Counted from the stretch's first letter, positions 1 through 8,936 are shown. The stretch is DNA of 64,000 nt from Bacteroidales bacterium H3 (GCA_001701135.1 DAAN01000027.1:12682-76681), one strand, 5' to 3'. Notes: generated by a model from the sequence alone, not told the origin. Translations and numbers: made by a program.

Positions 1-188
1 GCGGCTGCTGTCAGAGCCAGCATCTCGGCGTGGGCGGTGACATCGGAGAGCTGCTCGGTGAGGTTGTGCCCCTTTCCGATGATTTTTCCTCCGCACACCG
101 CCACGGCGCCAACAGGAATCTCGCCGAGGTCGAAGGCACGCCGCGCTTCGGCCAAAGCTACGTTCATGAATCTTTCGTCGTCGGTCAT
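1..188 (-). CDS. tadA: tRNA-specific adenosine deaminase TadA, 5' part only
   Basis: The first 62 codons of a cytidine/deoxycytidylate deaminase-fold protein read leftwards and run off the window. The zinc ligand and proton shuttle are visible as H53-A54-E55 (HAEM), after the beta strand with the GEIPVGAV signature. TadA converts adenosine to inosine at the wobble position of tRNA-Arg. The PCxxC zinc ligands lie outside the window, so another deaminase of the fold cannot be fully excluded. The start at 188 is only a few bases downstream of a good -7 box, so the transcript may be almost leaderless. It is divergent from glgB. Confidence 0.85.
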   Translation of the reverse strand, partial: MTDDERFMNVALAEARRAFDLGEIPVGAVAVCGGKIIGKGHNLTEQLSDVTAHAEMLALTAA

Positions 189-196
189 ACTGTCGG

Positions 197-204
197 CAAA
201 GTTA
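197..204 (-). promoter_or_regulatory. -7 promoter box of tadA
   Basis: The minus strand reads TAACTTTG, an exact match to the Bacteroidota TAnnTTTG element. It lies 8 bases upstream of the tadA start codon, leaving almost no untranslated leader. Confidence 0.6.
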
Positions 205-268
205 CAAAAAAAGCATAACAGAAAAAGAATTTTTTACCAGGATGCTTGTCGATTTCGGCATAAATGTA

Positions 269-276
269 TAATTTTG
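269..276 (+). promoter_or_regulatory. -7 promoter box of glgB
   Basis: The sequence TAATTTTG matches TAnnTTTG. It lies about 63 bases upstream of the glgB start and would place the tandem repeat at 295-336 inside the transcribed leader. Confidence 0.45.
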
Positions 277-294
277 GAACAAATAAAATACTTC

Positions 295-336
295 TTACCT
301 ATACCATCCGTTTCATTACCTATACCATACATTTCA
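295..336 (+). repeat. Two-copy 21-bp tandem repeat in the glgB leader
   Basis: Copies occupy 295-315 and 316-336, differ at two positions and share the core TTACCTATACCAT. The array ends three bases before the glgB start codon. Confidence 0.85.
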
Positions 337-339
337 GAA

Positions 340-2418
340 ATGCAAAACAAATTAGCCATATACAGAAACGACCCATGGCTCGAGCCATACGCTCCTGCCA
401 TCGACGGGCGCCACGAGGATGCCATCCGCAAGGCCGCCGATCTCACCAGCGCCTCAGGCAATCTGGTCGACTTTGCCAACGCACATAAATATTTCGGTCT
501 CCACCGGGTTTCGCCCCGCGGCGGATGGGTGTTTCGCGAATGGGCGCCCAATGCCTCGGCAATCACACTGATCGGCGACTTTTCCGACTGGCAGGAGAGG
601 CTCGAGTATGCACTCCAGCCCTTAGGCAATGGCGTTTGGGAGGTGAAGCTCCCTGCAAAGGCCCTCAGCCACGGTCAACTCTACAAGATGCGCGTGCACT
701 GGCCCGGCGGCGAGGGCGACCGCATTCCGGCCTATGCCACCCGAGTGGTGCAGGACGATGTAACCAAAATCTTCTCCGCTCAGGTGTGGAATCCCGCGCC
801 ATACAAATGGGAGGTGAAGAAATTTGTGCCCGACACCCGTCCGCTGCTCATCTACGAATGCCATGTAGGCATGGCACAGCAGGAGGAGAAGGTCGGCACA
901 TACGCCGAGTTCCGCGACAAGATTCTCCCCCGCATCGCCGCCGACGGCTACAACGCCATCCAGGTTATGGCCATTCAGGAGCATCCTTATTACGGCTCGT
1001 TCGGCTACCATGTGTCGTCGTTCTACGCCCCGTCGTCGCGCTTCGGCACCCCCGAGGAGCTAAAGAGCATGATCGACCGCGCCCATGAATTAGGCCTTGC
1101 CGTGATCATGGACATAGTCCACAGCCATGCCGTCAAAAACGAAAACGAGGGTCTGGGCCGTCTCGACGGCACCCGCGACCTCTATTTCTATCCCGGCGGC
1201 CGCGGCGAGCACCCCGCATGGGATTCCTACTGCTTTGACTACGGCAAAAACGAGGTGCTCCACTTCCTGCTGTCGAACTGTAAATACTGGCTCGAGGAGT
1301 TCCGCTTCGACGGCTTCCGTTTCGACGGCGTCACCTCCATGCTTTATTATGACCATGGTCTGGGCAAAGCTTTCGGCGGTTACGGCGACTACTACGACGG
1401 CAATCAGGACACCAACGCCATCACATATCTCACCCTGGCCAACCAGCTGATTCATGATGTGAATCCCCACGCCATCACCATCGCCGAGGAGATGAGCGGC
1501 ATGCCCGGTCTGGCCATCAAGTTTGCCGACGGCGGCATAGGTTTCGACTACCGTATGGCAATGGGTATCCCCGACTACTGGATCAAGACCCTCAAGGAGA
1601 AAAAAGATGAGGACTGGCACCCCACCTCCATTTTCTGGGAGCTGACCAACCGCCGCTACGAGGAGAAGACTATATCGTATGTCGAGAGCCACGACCAGGC
1701 GCTCGTCGGAGACAAGACTGTGATCTTCCGCCTTATCGACAAGGAGATGTACTGGCACATGATGGTGGGCGACACCAATCCGCTGGTCACCCGCGGCATC
1801 GCACTCCATAAAATGATCCGTCTGGTCACGCTCGCCACCATCAACGGTGGCTACCTCAACTTCATGGGCAACGAGTTCGGCCATCCCGAGTGGATCGACT
1901 TCCCCCGCGAAGGCAACGGCTGGAGCTATAAATATGCCCGCCGCCAGTGGGATCTTGTAGACCGCGAAGACCTTCAGTATAAGTTCCTGAACGCTTTCGA
2001 CAACGCCATGATGGAGCTTGTTGCCGGCGTGAACAATTTCCAGGCGCTCCCCGTGGAGAAGCTATGGGAGAAGGACGATGACCAGGTGCTGGCATTCGGT
2101 CGCGGCGACCTGATTTTCGTGTTCAATTTCTCACCCGTGAAATCCTACAGCGACTACGGCTTCCTGGCTCCGATAGGGAAATACAAGGTGGTGCTTTCGT
2201 CCGACGCGCCTCAGTATGGCGGCTTCGGCAACATCGATGAGTCGGTAGAGCATCTTACTCAGTTTGATCCTCTCTATCAGCCCATGGGCAAGGAGTGGCT
2301 GAAACTCTATCTGCCCGCCCGCTCGGCCCAGGTGCTTCGCCTCATGCGCGAGCCCGCCCCCTCCAAAAAGCAGCCTGCTAAGAAACCTGCCGCAAAAAAG
2401 TCAGCCACTAAAAAGTGA
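340..2418 (+). CDS. glgB: 1,4-alpha-glucan branching enzyme
   Basis: This 692-residue enzyme makes alpha-1,6 branches in glycogen. An N-terminal CBM48-like domain (about 50-150, with FREWAPNAS) is followed by a GH13 catalytic barrel. The nucleophile is D329 in GFRFDGV, the acid/base E383 in AEEMSG and the third acidic residue D452 in ESHDQ. The GFRFDGVTSMLYYDHG and AEEMSGMPG blocks resemble the eukaryote-like GH13_8 group rather than the E. coli type. The frame is open further upstream, but that would run into tadA and the leader repeats. The ATG at 340 gives the normal family N-terminus. The last 20 residues are an unusual Lys/Ala/Pro tail. No other glycogen gene is adjacent. Confidence 0.95.
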   Translation: MQNKLAIYRNDPWLEPYAPAIDGRHEDAIRKAADLTSASGNLVDFANAHKYFGLHRVSPRGGWVFREWAPNASAITLIGDFSDWQERLEYALQPLGNGVWEVKLPAKALSHGQLYKMRVHWPGGEGDRIPAYATRVVQDDVTKIFSAQVWNPAPYKWEVKKFVPDTRPLLIYECHVGMAQQEEKVGTYAEFRDKILPRIAADGYNAIQVMAIQEHPYYGSFGYHVSSFYAPSSRFGTPEELKSMIDRAHELGLAVIMDIVHSHAVKNENEGLGRLDGTRDLYFYPGGRGEHPAWDSYCFDYGKNEVLHFLLSNCKYWLEEFRFDGFRFDGVTSMLYYDHGLGKAFGGYGDYYDGNQDTNAITYLTLANQLIHDVNPHAITIAEEMSGMPGLAIKFADGGIGFDYRMAMGIPDYWIKTLKEKKDEDWHPTSIFWELTNRRYEEKTISYVESHDQALVGDKTVIFRLIDKEMYWHMMVGDTNPLVTRGIALHKMIRLVTLATINGGYLNFMGNEFGHPEWIDFPREGNGWSYKYARRQWDLVDREDLQYKFLNAFDNAMMELVAGVNNFQALPVEKLWEKDDDQVLAFGRGDLIFVFNFSPVKSYSDYGFLAPIGKYKVVLSSDAPQYGGFGNIDESVEHLTQFDPLYQPMGKEWLKLYLPARSAQVLRLMREPAPSKKQPAKKPAAKKSATKK

Positions 2419-2462
2419 CGCCGACTGAGAAGTAATCAGTCTACAGGCTACACAAAATAATA

Positions 2463-2495
2463 ATTGCCGCCCGGAGTTTCAGCCCGGGCGGCAAT
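2463..2495. terminator. Bidirectional hairpin terminator between glgB and pnuT
   Basis: A perfect 12-bp inverted repeat (ATTGCCGCCCGG and its complement) with a 9-base loop lies between convergent genes. On the minus strand it is followed by a T-rich stretch. Confidence 0.75.
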
Positions 2496-2539
2496 CTGTT
2501 TATATGTGGTTGCAATCGATTTCGTCGGTTCGACGAAAG

Positions 2540-3130
2540 TTATTGCTGCGCGTCGGCAAGCATCATGCGGCGCCATTTGAAGTAGCCGAAGAATGCTATC
2601 ACGGTGTAGATGGCATAGAGGGTGGCGTAGAAATAAATACCTTTGTAGATGTAGAGACCTACGCAAACGACATCGACGAGCACCCAGCACCACCATTGCT
2701 CTATGATTTTACGGGCGAGCATCCATGTGGCCACGATGCTCAGGGCGGTGGTGAAGGCATCATAGACCACCACGGTGGAGTTGGTGAACGTGAGCATATA
2801 GCCGATGGCAGCCCACAGCAGCACCGTCGTCCCCGCGCACCCTAAAAGGGTGAGCGGCGCTGCATGGTGGATGTCAAGCTGCGGTTTCTCCTTGACTTTG
2901 CTGCCGCGACTGCGGCGCGTCCATGCCCAGTAGCCGTAAATGGCCATGATGAAATAATATATGTTCATGGAGAAGTCGGCATACAGCCCTTTGCGGAAAT
3001 AAATCCACATGGATATGGCGGGCATGATGATACCCACGAGCCACATGTGGGCGTTGGCATGGTACTCCCACCAGAGATAAAGCACGCCGATTGCAAATCC
3101 GGCAATTTCAAGTGTCAGGTCCCAGTTCAT
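2540..3130 (-). CDS. pnuT: PnuC-family permease, probable thiamine transporter PnuT
   Basis: The 196-residue membrane protein has about seven hydrophobic segments and the PnuC-family aromatic pattern (LYLWWEYHANAHMW near the N-terminus, WWCWVLVDVV near the C-terminus). PnuC relatives carry nicotinamide riboside, while the PnuT branch carries thiamine. The substrate here is assigned from context. The gene lies 46 bases downstream of a TonB-dependent receptor whose leader is a TPP riboswitch, and no NAD gene is nearby. In many Bacteroidetes a thiamine pyrophosphokinase gene follows, but here the operon ends at a terminator shared with glgB. Confidence 0.85.
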   Translation of the reverse strand: MNWDLTLEIAGFAIGVLYLWWEYHANAHMWLVGIIMPAISMWIYFRKGLYADFSMNIYYFIMAIYGYWAWTRRSRGSKVKEKPQLDIHHAAPLTLLGCAGTTVLLWAAIGYMLTFTNSTVVVYDAFTTALSIVATWMLARKIIEQWWCWVLVDVVCVGLYIYKGIYFYATLYAIYTVIAFFGYFKWRRMMLADAQQ

Positions 3131-3176
3131 GCTGTTGTGTAAGAGATGATTTGCGTTGGGGAATAATAGATGTAGG

Positions 3177-5447
3177 TCAGAACCTGAGGGCCACTGTGCC
3201 CATCACATTGAGGGGGGCCTGAGCGGAATAGCCCGAATAACGGTAGATCTCCTTTTCGCCGCGGTCATTTACTTCGTATCCGGCGCCGGTGTAGCCGTTG
3301 TTGCAATATTTCTCGTTGAAAATATTGTAGATGGCGAAACCCACGCGAAGCGATTTCACCGAGGGGATATTGAGGAATTCATAGGCCAGCCGCAGGTCGG
3401 TGACGAAATAAGCGTCGAGCCGTGCCGAGGCGGTGCGGGCGTTGTTCATATACTGGCTTGATATGTAACGGCTGTCGACCGAAGCCTCGAAACCGCGATA
3501 GCGGAAGTTCAGCGAATTGTGGAGGATGAAGTCGGGCGAGAACGCGATGGGAGTGTCGCCGCAGTCGATAATCAGGGGCGTGGTAGACGGGTCCTCCCAT
3601 TCATAGATATATTCCTTGAAATCCTTGATGCGGTTGCGCGAGAGCGTGGCGTTGATCTGCCAGTCGAACCAGCCGACGGGGCGCAGCGAGCCCTGCAGCT
3701 CAATGCCCATGCGGTAGCTCGAGGGCACGTTCACGCTCAGCGGGTTGCCGGTGTCGGAGAGCTGGCCGGTGGTGACGAGCTGATCCTTGTAGTCCATGTA
3801 ATAGAGGTTGATCCCCGCCGAGAATATGCGGTGCGAGAATGTGTAGCCCAATTCATAGTCGAAGAGGCGTTCGGCTTTGGGATAGATCCGCGGATCGCCG
3901 TCGGTGAAGTTGTCGCGGACAGGCTCTTTGTGGGCCACGCTCCATGATGCGAATGCGCGGTGGGCGCCCTCGTTATAGACAAAGCCTGCCTTGGGGTTGA
4001 AGAAATCCCAGTCGCGGTGCAGGTCAATTCGGGCCAGCGCGTCGGTGGCGTCGTCCCAGTTGTCGGTGAGACCGCCGATGGAGTAATGGATATGGCGGTA
4101 CTGAAGATCGGCGAACGCCGATAGGCCGCGCCACAGGCTGATATCCGTGCGGGCGAAGATGTTGGAGTCGAATTTGTGACCGTTGTTGCGGTAATATTCC
4201 TGCAGAGGGTTTATCGCGCCGATATAGTTGCGCACCCATGCCACCTGACCGTAGTGGCGGCCGACAAACCAGTTGGCTGCCCCGCCCAGAGTGGCGTTGA
4301 TGCGGTTGGAGGCGTAGCGCAGGCTGGCGGTGAACCCACCGAAGTCATTGGCGTTGAACTTCTTGCGCACAAGGTCGCTGCGCTTTACCAGTTCCCCGTC
4401 GGGCGATGTGAACGGTGCAAGGCCGTATTCAACAAGCTTCCGGTTTGTTTTGAGCTGGTTGTAATATCCGTCGCCGCGGGTATAGTGGCCTGCCACGTTG
4501 AGGTGCCATCGCTCGGCCAGACGCTGATAGATGAGCAGTTGCAGATGGTGCTGCACGAAATTGTCGTATTGGTCAGGGTAATATGCACGGTTGCCTTGAT
4601 CGTCGATATACTCGCCGCAAGGGTTGTAGCGGCGGCCATATTTCTCCATATCCTCTTTCGAAGCATAGTCCCAGGCCATATAAGTGCGCTCCTTGCCTCC
4701 GAAGCCGAGCAGACGCACCTGTGTGCCGCTGTTCTGGTAGGCGATCTGCCCCATGTAGCTCCATAGTTTCGACCATGCGCGGTCAATGTAGCCGTCGGAA
4801 CCGATGTGGCTCAGGCGGGCGTCGACGCTCCAGTGGCCGTTGATTAGCCCGGAGTGCACTTTCAGACTTTCGCGGTTGGCGTTGTATGAGCCATATGCGC
4901 CGCTGAATTCGGCGCCTGATTCCTGCGAAGGAGCGTCGGTGACCATATTGATCGATGCGCCGAAAGCGCCTGCGCCGTTGGTGGAGGTGCCTGCGCCGCG
5001 CTGCACCTGGATGTCGCGCAGCGACGATGCCAGGTCGGGCATGTTCACCCAGTATACGCGCGAACTTTCCGAATCGTTGATGGGGATGCCGTTGGCTGTG
5101 ACATTGATACGCGATGCGTCGGAGCCGCGCACGCTCAGCGACGAGTAGCCTATGCCGCCGCCGGCGTCGCCGGTCATGATCACCGAAGGCATCATTTCGA
5201 GCAGCGACGGTATGTCGCGCCCGTCGTTGATTTCTCTTATCTGTGCCGCGGAGATGTTGGAGTAGGCGGCCGGGGTGCGTGAGTCGGCACGATTGGCCAC
5301 CACATCCACGGCTTTGAGGTTTACACTGAGCGAGTCGGGGGTGTACTCGCCTGAGGTTTCGGCGGCAAGGGCCGTCGCGGGCATGGCTGCAAGCATGCCG
5401 CACACCGCAGCGGCAGCGCCGCAGCGGATGATGATTTGTTTAACCAT
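3177..5447 (-). CDS. TonB-dependent outer-membrane receptor, probably for thiamine
   Basis: This 756-residue receptor has a signal peptide (VKQIIIRCGAAAAVCG to the ATALAAE cleavage region), a plug domain at about 30-150 with SLSVRGSDASRINVTANGIP, and a long beta-barrel ending in the outer-membrane signature VALRF. An upstream start at 5525 is possible in frame but would lie inside the riboswitch, so the ATG at 5447, 12 bases after the aptamer, is chosen. TonB receptors under TPP riboswitch control in Bacteroidota take up thiamine or its phosphates. The PnuT-like permease downstream would provide the inner-membrane step. The ligand is inferred from this context rather than from the receptor sequence. 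Confidence 0.9.
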   Translation of the reverse strand: MVKQIIIRCGAAAAVCGMLAAMPATALAAETSGEYTPDSLSVNLKAVDVVANRADSRTPAAYSNISAAQIREINDGRDIPSLLEMMPSVIMTGDAGGGIGYSSLSVRGSDASRINVTANGIPINDSESSRVYWVNMPDLASSLRDIQVQRGAGTSTNGAGAFGASINMVTDAPSQESGAEFSGAYGSYNANRESLKVHSGLINGHWSVDARLSHIGSDGYIDRAWSKLWSYMGQIAYQNSGTQVRLLGFGGKERTYMAWDYASKEDMEKYGRRYNPCGEYIDDQGNRAYYPDQYDNFVQHHLQLLIYQRLAERWHLNVAGHYTRGDGYYNQLKTNRKLVEYGLAPFTSPDGELVKRSDLVRKKFNANDFGGFTASLRYASNRINATLGGAANWFVGRHYGQVAWVRNYIGAINPLQEYYRNNGHKFDSNIFARTDISLWRGLSAFADLQYRHIHYSIGGLTDNWDDATDALARIDLHRDWDFFNPKAGFVYNEGAHRAFASWSVAHKEPVRDNFTDGDPRIYPKAERLFDYELGYTFSHRIFSAGINLYYMDYKDQLVTTGQLSDTGNPLSVNVPSSYRMGIELQGSLRPVGWFDWQINATLSRNRIKDFKEYIYEWEDPSTTPLIIDCGDTPIAFSPDFILHNSLNFRYRGFEASVDSRYISSQYMNNARTASARLDAYFVTDLRLAYEFLNIPSVKSLRVGFAIYNIFNEKYCNNGYTGAGYEVNDRGEKEIYRYSGYSAQAPLNVMGTVALRF

Positions 5448-5458
5448 ACTGTTTAATT

Positions 5459-5531
5459 TCACTACGCCGGTATTACCCGGATCAGGTTCAAAGGGTATTA
5501 TCTCAGCTCCCGCTCTCGGGAGCACCCCTAT
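5459..5531 (-). promoter_or_regulatory. TPP (THI-element) riboswitch
   Basis: The minus-strand transcript carries all the conserved TPP aptamer blocks in order: GGGGTGC, a short GC hairpin, CTGAGA, ACCCTTTGAACCTGATC and GGGTAATACCGGCGTAG. The 3' end of the aptamer is only about 12 bases from the receptor start codon and there is no room for a separate terminator hairpin. TPP binding therefore probably blocks translation initiation. Confidence 0.95.
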
Positions 5532-5582
5532 TAATCATATGTTGTAGTTCCGAAGCCGGCGGTGTCGGCTCAGGAGGTTGCG

Positions 5583-8453
5583 TCAGTACCAGCTGACGCC
5601 GTTGGAGGTAGAGGAGCGTTTGTCATATTTGAGGTCGGAGAGGAGCGACGATTTCACGGCGATGTGGAAATTGTAGCTCTTGTATGGACCTACCGGAATC
5701 ACCGAGGCGCGCATGGTGAAACAGTGCATGTCGCGCTCGATGTTGACATTCATGTATGCGATTTTGTGCATCTGGAAATCGTAGGAGGCCGAAGCGGAGA
5801 TGTTCCAGTTTTTTGTGGGACGGATGTTGCCCGACAGCGAGAGGTTCTGTGTGATGCGTCCGTTGTATTCCAGCTTCTGATAGTTGAAATCGCCGTAGCC
5901 GTAGTTGATGGAGTAGTTGATGGATAGGCTCCACGGCACCACCCACGGTACATATCCGTCGGGATCGAGCTGAAGTTCGCTGTCGGACCCTCCCTCTTCA
6001 TCTTCATAGTCGCGTCTCCCCCGGTTGCCTGCCGGGTTGTCGAACGACGAGTTGCCTTTGTCGTCGGTGCCCGACCCGTCCTTCTTCTTGTCGTTCTTCT
6101 TTTTGCTGAAAGTGTTGTTGTTGATCGTGTAGGAGAACGATGTGCCGGTCGACTGGAGTCGGCCGATACCCTTGCCTGCCTTCCAGCGGGGGATGTTGAC
6201 GCGCACGGGCTGTCCGGCCGAGTTGAGCTGATAGGTGTAGGTGTCCCAGGTGGCCGAGAGGCTGAGGTTGAACTGCTTGGTCAGTCGCAGCAGCAGCGAG
6301 GTGTTGATGTTTGACCAGTTCATGGAGTCGGCTGCGAAGTTGTAGCTCTCCGAGATGGTGAAATTCTCGATCAGCGACACTTTTTTCTCGCCTATGGAGT
6401 CGTTGGTCTTCACTTTCATCTCGAGGTTGTTGGCCAGCGAGAAGGTGAGAGCTCCGGTTTTTCCCTCGCCGGGCACGCCGAAGAGGCTGTTGGGGAAGAG
6501 GGAATATTTGCGACGTTGCGCGCCGCCGTTGGGGTCGACATAGGAGTAGCTGCCGTAGTAGCCGAACCATGGCGACGAGAAGTCGGGAGCGTAGCTGAAC
6601 GAAAGCGTGGGGGTCATCACATGGCGGATCATCTTCACTTTGTCGCCAAGGAAGGGGAGGGGCTGGAAGAAACCGTATATTTTGGTGTCGAGCGAAACGG
6701 TGGTGTTGAAGTCCCATACGTTGTAGAAGTTGTAGGTGGTATCGCAGACTTCGGCTGCGGCCACCGGATCCCATTGCCGGCGCACCTTGGTGGTGTACAT
6801 GCGGTCGGTGAGATTGATCGACGGGGTGATGTTGAGATATTTGAAGAGCTGAAAGGTGGCCGACACGGGCACGTTGTGCTTGAAGCCGTTGCGCCAGTCC
6901 TTGATCAGCGATTTCTTGAAGAACACATCCTGCTGGGCGGTGAGGGAATTCTGGAATACACCCTGATACGACATTCTAATTTTCTCATACCAGCGTTCGC
7001 TGCCCACGGCTTTCTTGCGCTTGAAGGGGTTGGTCTGCCCCATGGAGATGTTGAGATTGGGAAACGACACCGACAGAGTGGAATCCTGCGTGCGCTGCGA
7101 CACATTGAGCGATGTCGACATCTGCCATTTCGAGTTGGGGAAGCGGTATGAGAGGTTCACCGTGGAGCTTTTGGTGTTCTCGGTGAATGAGCTGGAATAG
7201 TAGCTTGAAACGGAGCTGCGCGAATAGCCCGATGTGGTGAAATTGACCGATGCCGAAAGGGTCATGTTGGGGTTGGCCTTGGCATCCTGCGAGTGGCTCC
7301 AGAGCACCTGAAAGTTTGTGCCTGTCGAGTAGTCGGGATCGCCCTTCTCACCGTTGATGGTCTTGATGAAGTTCACGTCGAAGTGACCGTTGTACTTGTA
7401 GCGCTTGTTGTAGGTCGACTGCGCCGACAGCCCCCATGACCCCTTGGTGTATATCTCGCCGGTAAGGGCAAGGTCCACATAATCGTTGATGGCGAAATAG
7501 TAGCCGCCGTCCGACAGGTAGAAGCCGCGGTTGTAGTCGTCGCCGAATGTGGGCACAATCACGCCCGAGGCATATTTGTCGGTGAAAGGGAAATAGCCGA
7601 AGGGTACGGCCAACGGCAGCGGCAGTCCCTCAAGCACCATATAGGCGGGGCCGGTGACGATGTTTTTCTTCGGGCGCACCTTGGCACGGGTGAGCTGGAG
7701 ATAGAAATGGGGATGATCGTGGTTGTCGCATGTGGTGTAGCGGCCGTTTTCCACATAATAGTCCTCCCCCTCGCTCTTCTTTGTGTTTCCGCCGGTGAGG
7801 AATCCCTCGCCCTGCTCGGTGATCACGTTGGTGATATAGCCGCGCTTGCTCTTGAAATTGTAGCGCATGGTGCCGGAATTGTAGGCGGTGCCCCCCTCCT
7901 CGAATACGGGGGAGCCGATCACCGTGCCGGTCGAGTCTTCGGTGCCCACGGCGTAGACCTCCGATTTGTCCATGTCGAGTTCGATGTCGGCGGCGGTGAG
8001 TTTCAGGTTGCCGTAGTCGATGTTGCCGTCGCCATACATATATGTGGTGTTGCGGCCTATCATCACCATCGAGTCTTTCGACGAGAACACCACCTGATTG
8101 TCGAGATCGACTTTGGTGCGGCGGATGCGCGAGCCGCGGATGGTGTCGGCGATATAGTTGAGCGAGGAGTCGCGCCCTACGGGGCGTTTGCTGCCGGTGC
8201 GCAATTTCGGCATAGAGTCGGAGAAGTCTTCATAGATTTCTCCGAGCGAGTCTGCGATGCCCTCATGCATTTCCCCGAGCGAGTCGATGATATTGACAAT
8301 GCTGTCAGCGCTGTCGGAAACGGCGTGATAATCAACTGTTTCTGAAAGCGTGTCAATTGCGCGCAATTGGTCTTTTCCGTCGGGTACAGCCATGTTGGCA
8401 GCGACGAAAAACGCTATCAATAAGAAGATTATATATAATTGTGACCGTTTCAA
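5583..8453 (-). CDS. lptD: LptD-like LPS transport outer-membrane protein
   Basis: A 956-residue protein with an N-terminal membrane-inserting signal (KRSQLYIIFLLIAFFVAAN), an OstA/LptD-type periplasmic jelly-roll domain at about 100-230, and a long barrel domain. It resembles the Bacteroidota family annotated as putative LPS assembly protein LptD, which inserts LPS into the outer leaflet. Blocks such as YTTCDNHDHPHFYLQ and GLPLPLAVPFGYFP support this. No ATG precedes the signal peptide in frame. The first in-frame start that keeps it is TTG at 8453. Residues about 35-75 hold acidic SLGE/DSM repeats, and a Lys/Asp/Gly-rich low-complexity stretch (about 780-825) interrupts the barrel. Confidence 0.88.
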   Translation of the reverse strand: MKRSQLYIIFLLIAFFVAANMAVPDGKDQLRAIDTLSETVDYHAVSDSADSIVNIIDSLGEMHEGIADSLGEIYEDFSDSMPKLRTGSKRPVGRDSSLNYIADTIRGSRIRRTKVDLDNQVVFSSKDSMVMIGRNTTYMYGDGNIDYGNLKLTAADIELDMDKSEVYAVGTEDSTGTVIGSPVFEEGGTAYNSGTMRYNFKSKRGYITNVITEQGEGFLTGGNTKKSEGEDYYVENGRYTTCDNHDHPHFYLQLTRAKVRPKKNIVTGPAYMVLEGLPLPLAVPFGYFPFTDKYASGVIVPTFGDDYNRGFYLSDGGYYFAINDYVDLALTGEIYTKGSWGLSAQSTYNKRYKYNGHFDVNFIKTINGEKGDPDYSTGTNFQVLWSHSQDAKANPNMTLSASVNFTTSGYSRSSVSSYYSSSFTENTKSSTVNLSYRFPNSKWQMSTSLNVSQRTQDSTLSVSFPNLNISMGQTNPFKRKKAVGSERWYEKIRMSYQGVFQNSLTAQQDVFFKKSLIKDWRNGFKHNVPVSATFQLFKYLNITPSINLTDRMYTTKVRRQWDPVAAAEVCDTTYNFYNVWDFNTTVSLDTKIYGFFQPLPFLGDKVKMIRHVMTPTLSFSYAPDFSSPWFGYYGSYSYVDPNGGAQRRKYSLFPNSLFGVPGEGKTGALTFSLANNLEMKVKTNDSIGEKKVSLIENFTISESYNFAADSMNWSNINTSLLLRLTKQFNLSLSATWDTYTYQLNSAGQPVRVNIPRWKAGKGIGRLQSTGTSFSYTINNNTFSKKKNDKKKDGSGTDDKGNSSFDNPAGNRGRRDYEDEEGGSDSELQLDPDGYVPWVVPWSLSINYSINYGYGDFNYQKLEYNGRITQNLSLSGNIRPTKNWNISASASYDFQMHKIAYMNVNIERDMHCFTMRASVIPVGPYKSYNFHIAVKSSLLSDLKYDKRSSTSNGVSWY

Positions 8454-8506
8454 AGAAATGTCTTGTCGGAGAAAGTGCCCTGAGGCGCTTGCGCTTAATT
8501 GCGTTG

Positions 8507-8514
8507 CAAAGTTA
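8507..8514 (-). promoter_or_regulatory. -7 promoter box of lptD
   Basis: The minus strand reads TAACTTTG followed by GC, about 54 bases upstream of the TTG start of lptD. Confidence 0.55.
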
Positions 8515-8589
8515 CTACTTTCCCCGCAATTTCCATCTTCCCGATGTTAAAATCTGAACCTCATGCACTGTTTTTTAGCTGATTTTCGC

Positions 8590-8597
8590 TATATTTG
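8590..8597 (+). promoter_or_regulatory. -7 promoter box of the DUF2007 gene
   Basis: TATATTTG matches TAnnTTTG, 60 bases upstream of the start codon, with a T-rich stretch about 22 bases further upstream at the expected -33 position. Confidence 0.55.
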
Positions 8598-8656
8598 CAG
8601 TTGAAGGCGGACGCCTGTAGCCCGTCGGCAACAGTTTTCCCCGCCTTCTCCATGTT

Positions 8657-8890
8657 ATGAATCAACAGCGCGACACTCCGATTTTGATAGGCTCATTCGC
8701 CACACTGCAGTTGGCGGAACTTGCCGCAGGGCTTCTCCGCAACAACGGTATCCCTTGCGAGGTGACTAACAGCACCATCGCGTCGGTGCTCCCTCTGACC
8801 GAAACGTGGACGCCGCTGCAACTGCTGGTGCCCGGTTCGATGGCCGACAGGGCCGCCGCGCTCCTGCGTGAGCACGGCGATATAGAGTGA
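8657..8890 (+). CDS. Small DUF2007-type protein
   Basis: This 77-residue cytoplasmic protein has the DUF2007 pattern: a short beta strand (LIGSFATLQ), a helix that scans a sequence-like object (ELAAGLLRNNGIPCEV), and a second strand (LQLLVPGSMADRAAALL). Members are sometimes called putative signal-transducing proteins and resemble ACT-like folds, but no activity is established. It is a single gene between divergent lptD and convergent fabD and has its own promoter box and terminator. Confidence 0.8.
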   Translation: MNQQRDTPILIGSFATLQLAELAAGLLRNNGIPCEVTNSTIASVLPLTETWTPLQLLVPGSMADRAAALLREHGDIE

Positions 8891-8902
8891 TGCTATAGAA
8901 AA

Positions 8903-8936
8903 ATGGAGATGTGTCGGGTGATTGACACATCTCCAT
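8903..8936. terminator. Bidirectional hairpin terminator
   Basis: A perfect 13-bp inverted repeat (ATGGAGATGTGTC and its complement) with an 8-base loop lies between the convergent DUF2007 gene and fabD. It is preceded by a short A-run. Confidence 0.75.

Noticed and set aside
37-339. Longer glgB start near the window start
   Set aside because: It overlaps the divergent tadA gene, both promoters and the tandem repeat.
5448-5525. Longer TonB receptor start at 5525
   Set aside because: It would lie inside the TPP riboswitch and precede the signal peptide with a non-hydrophobic extension.
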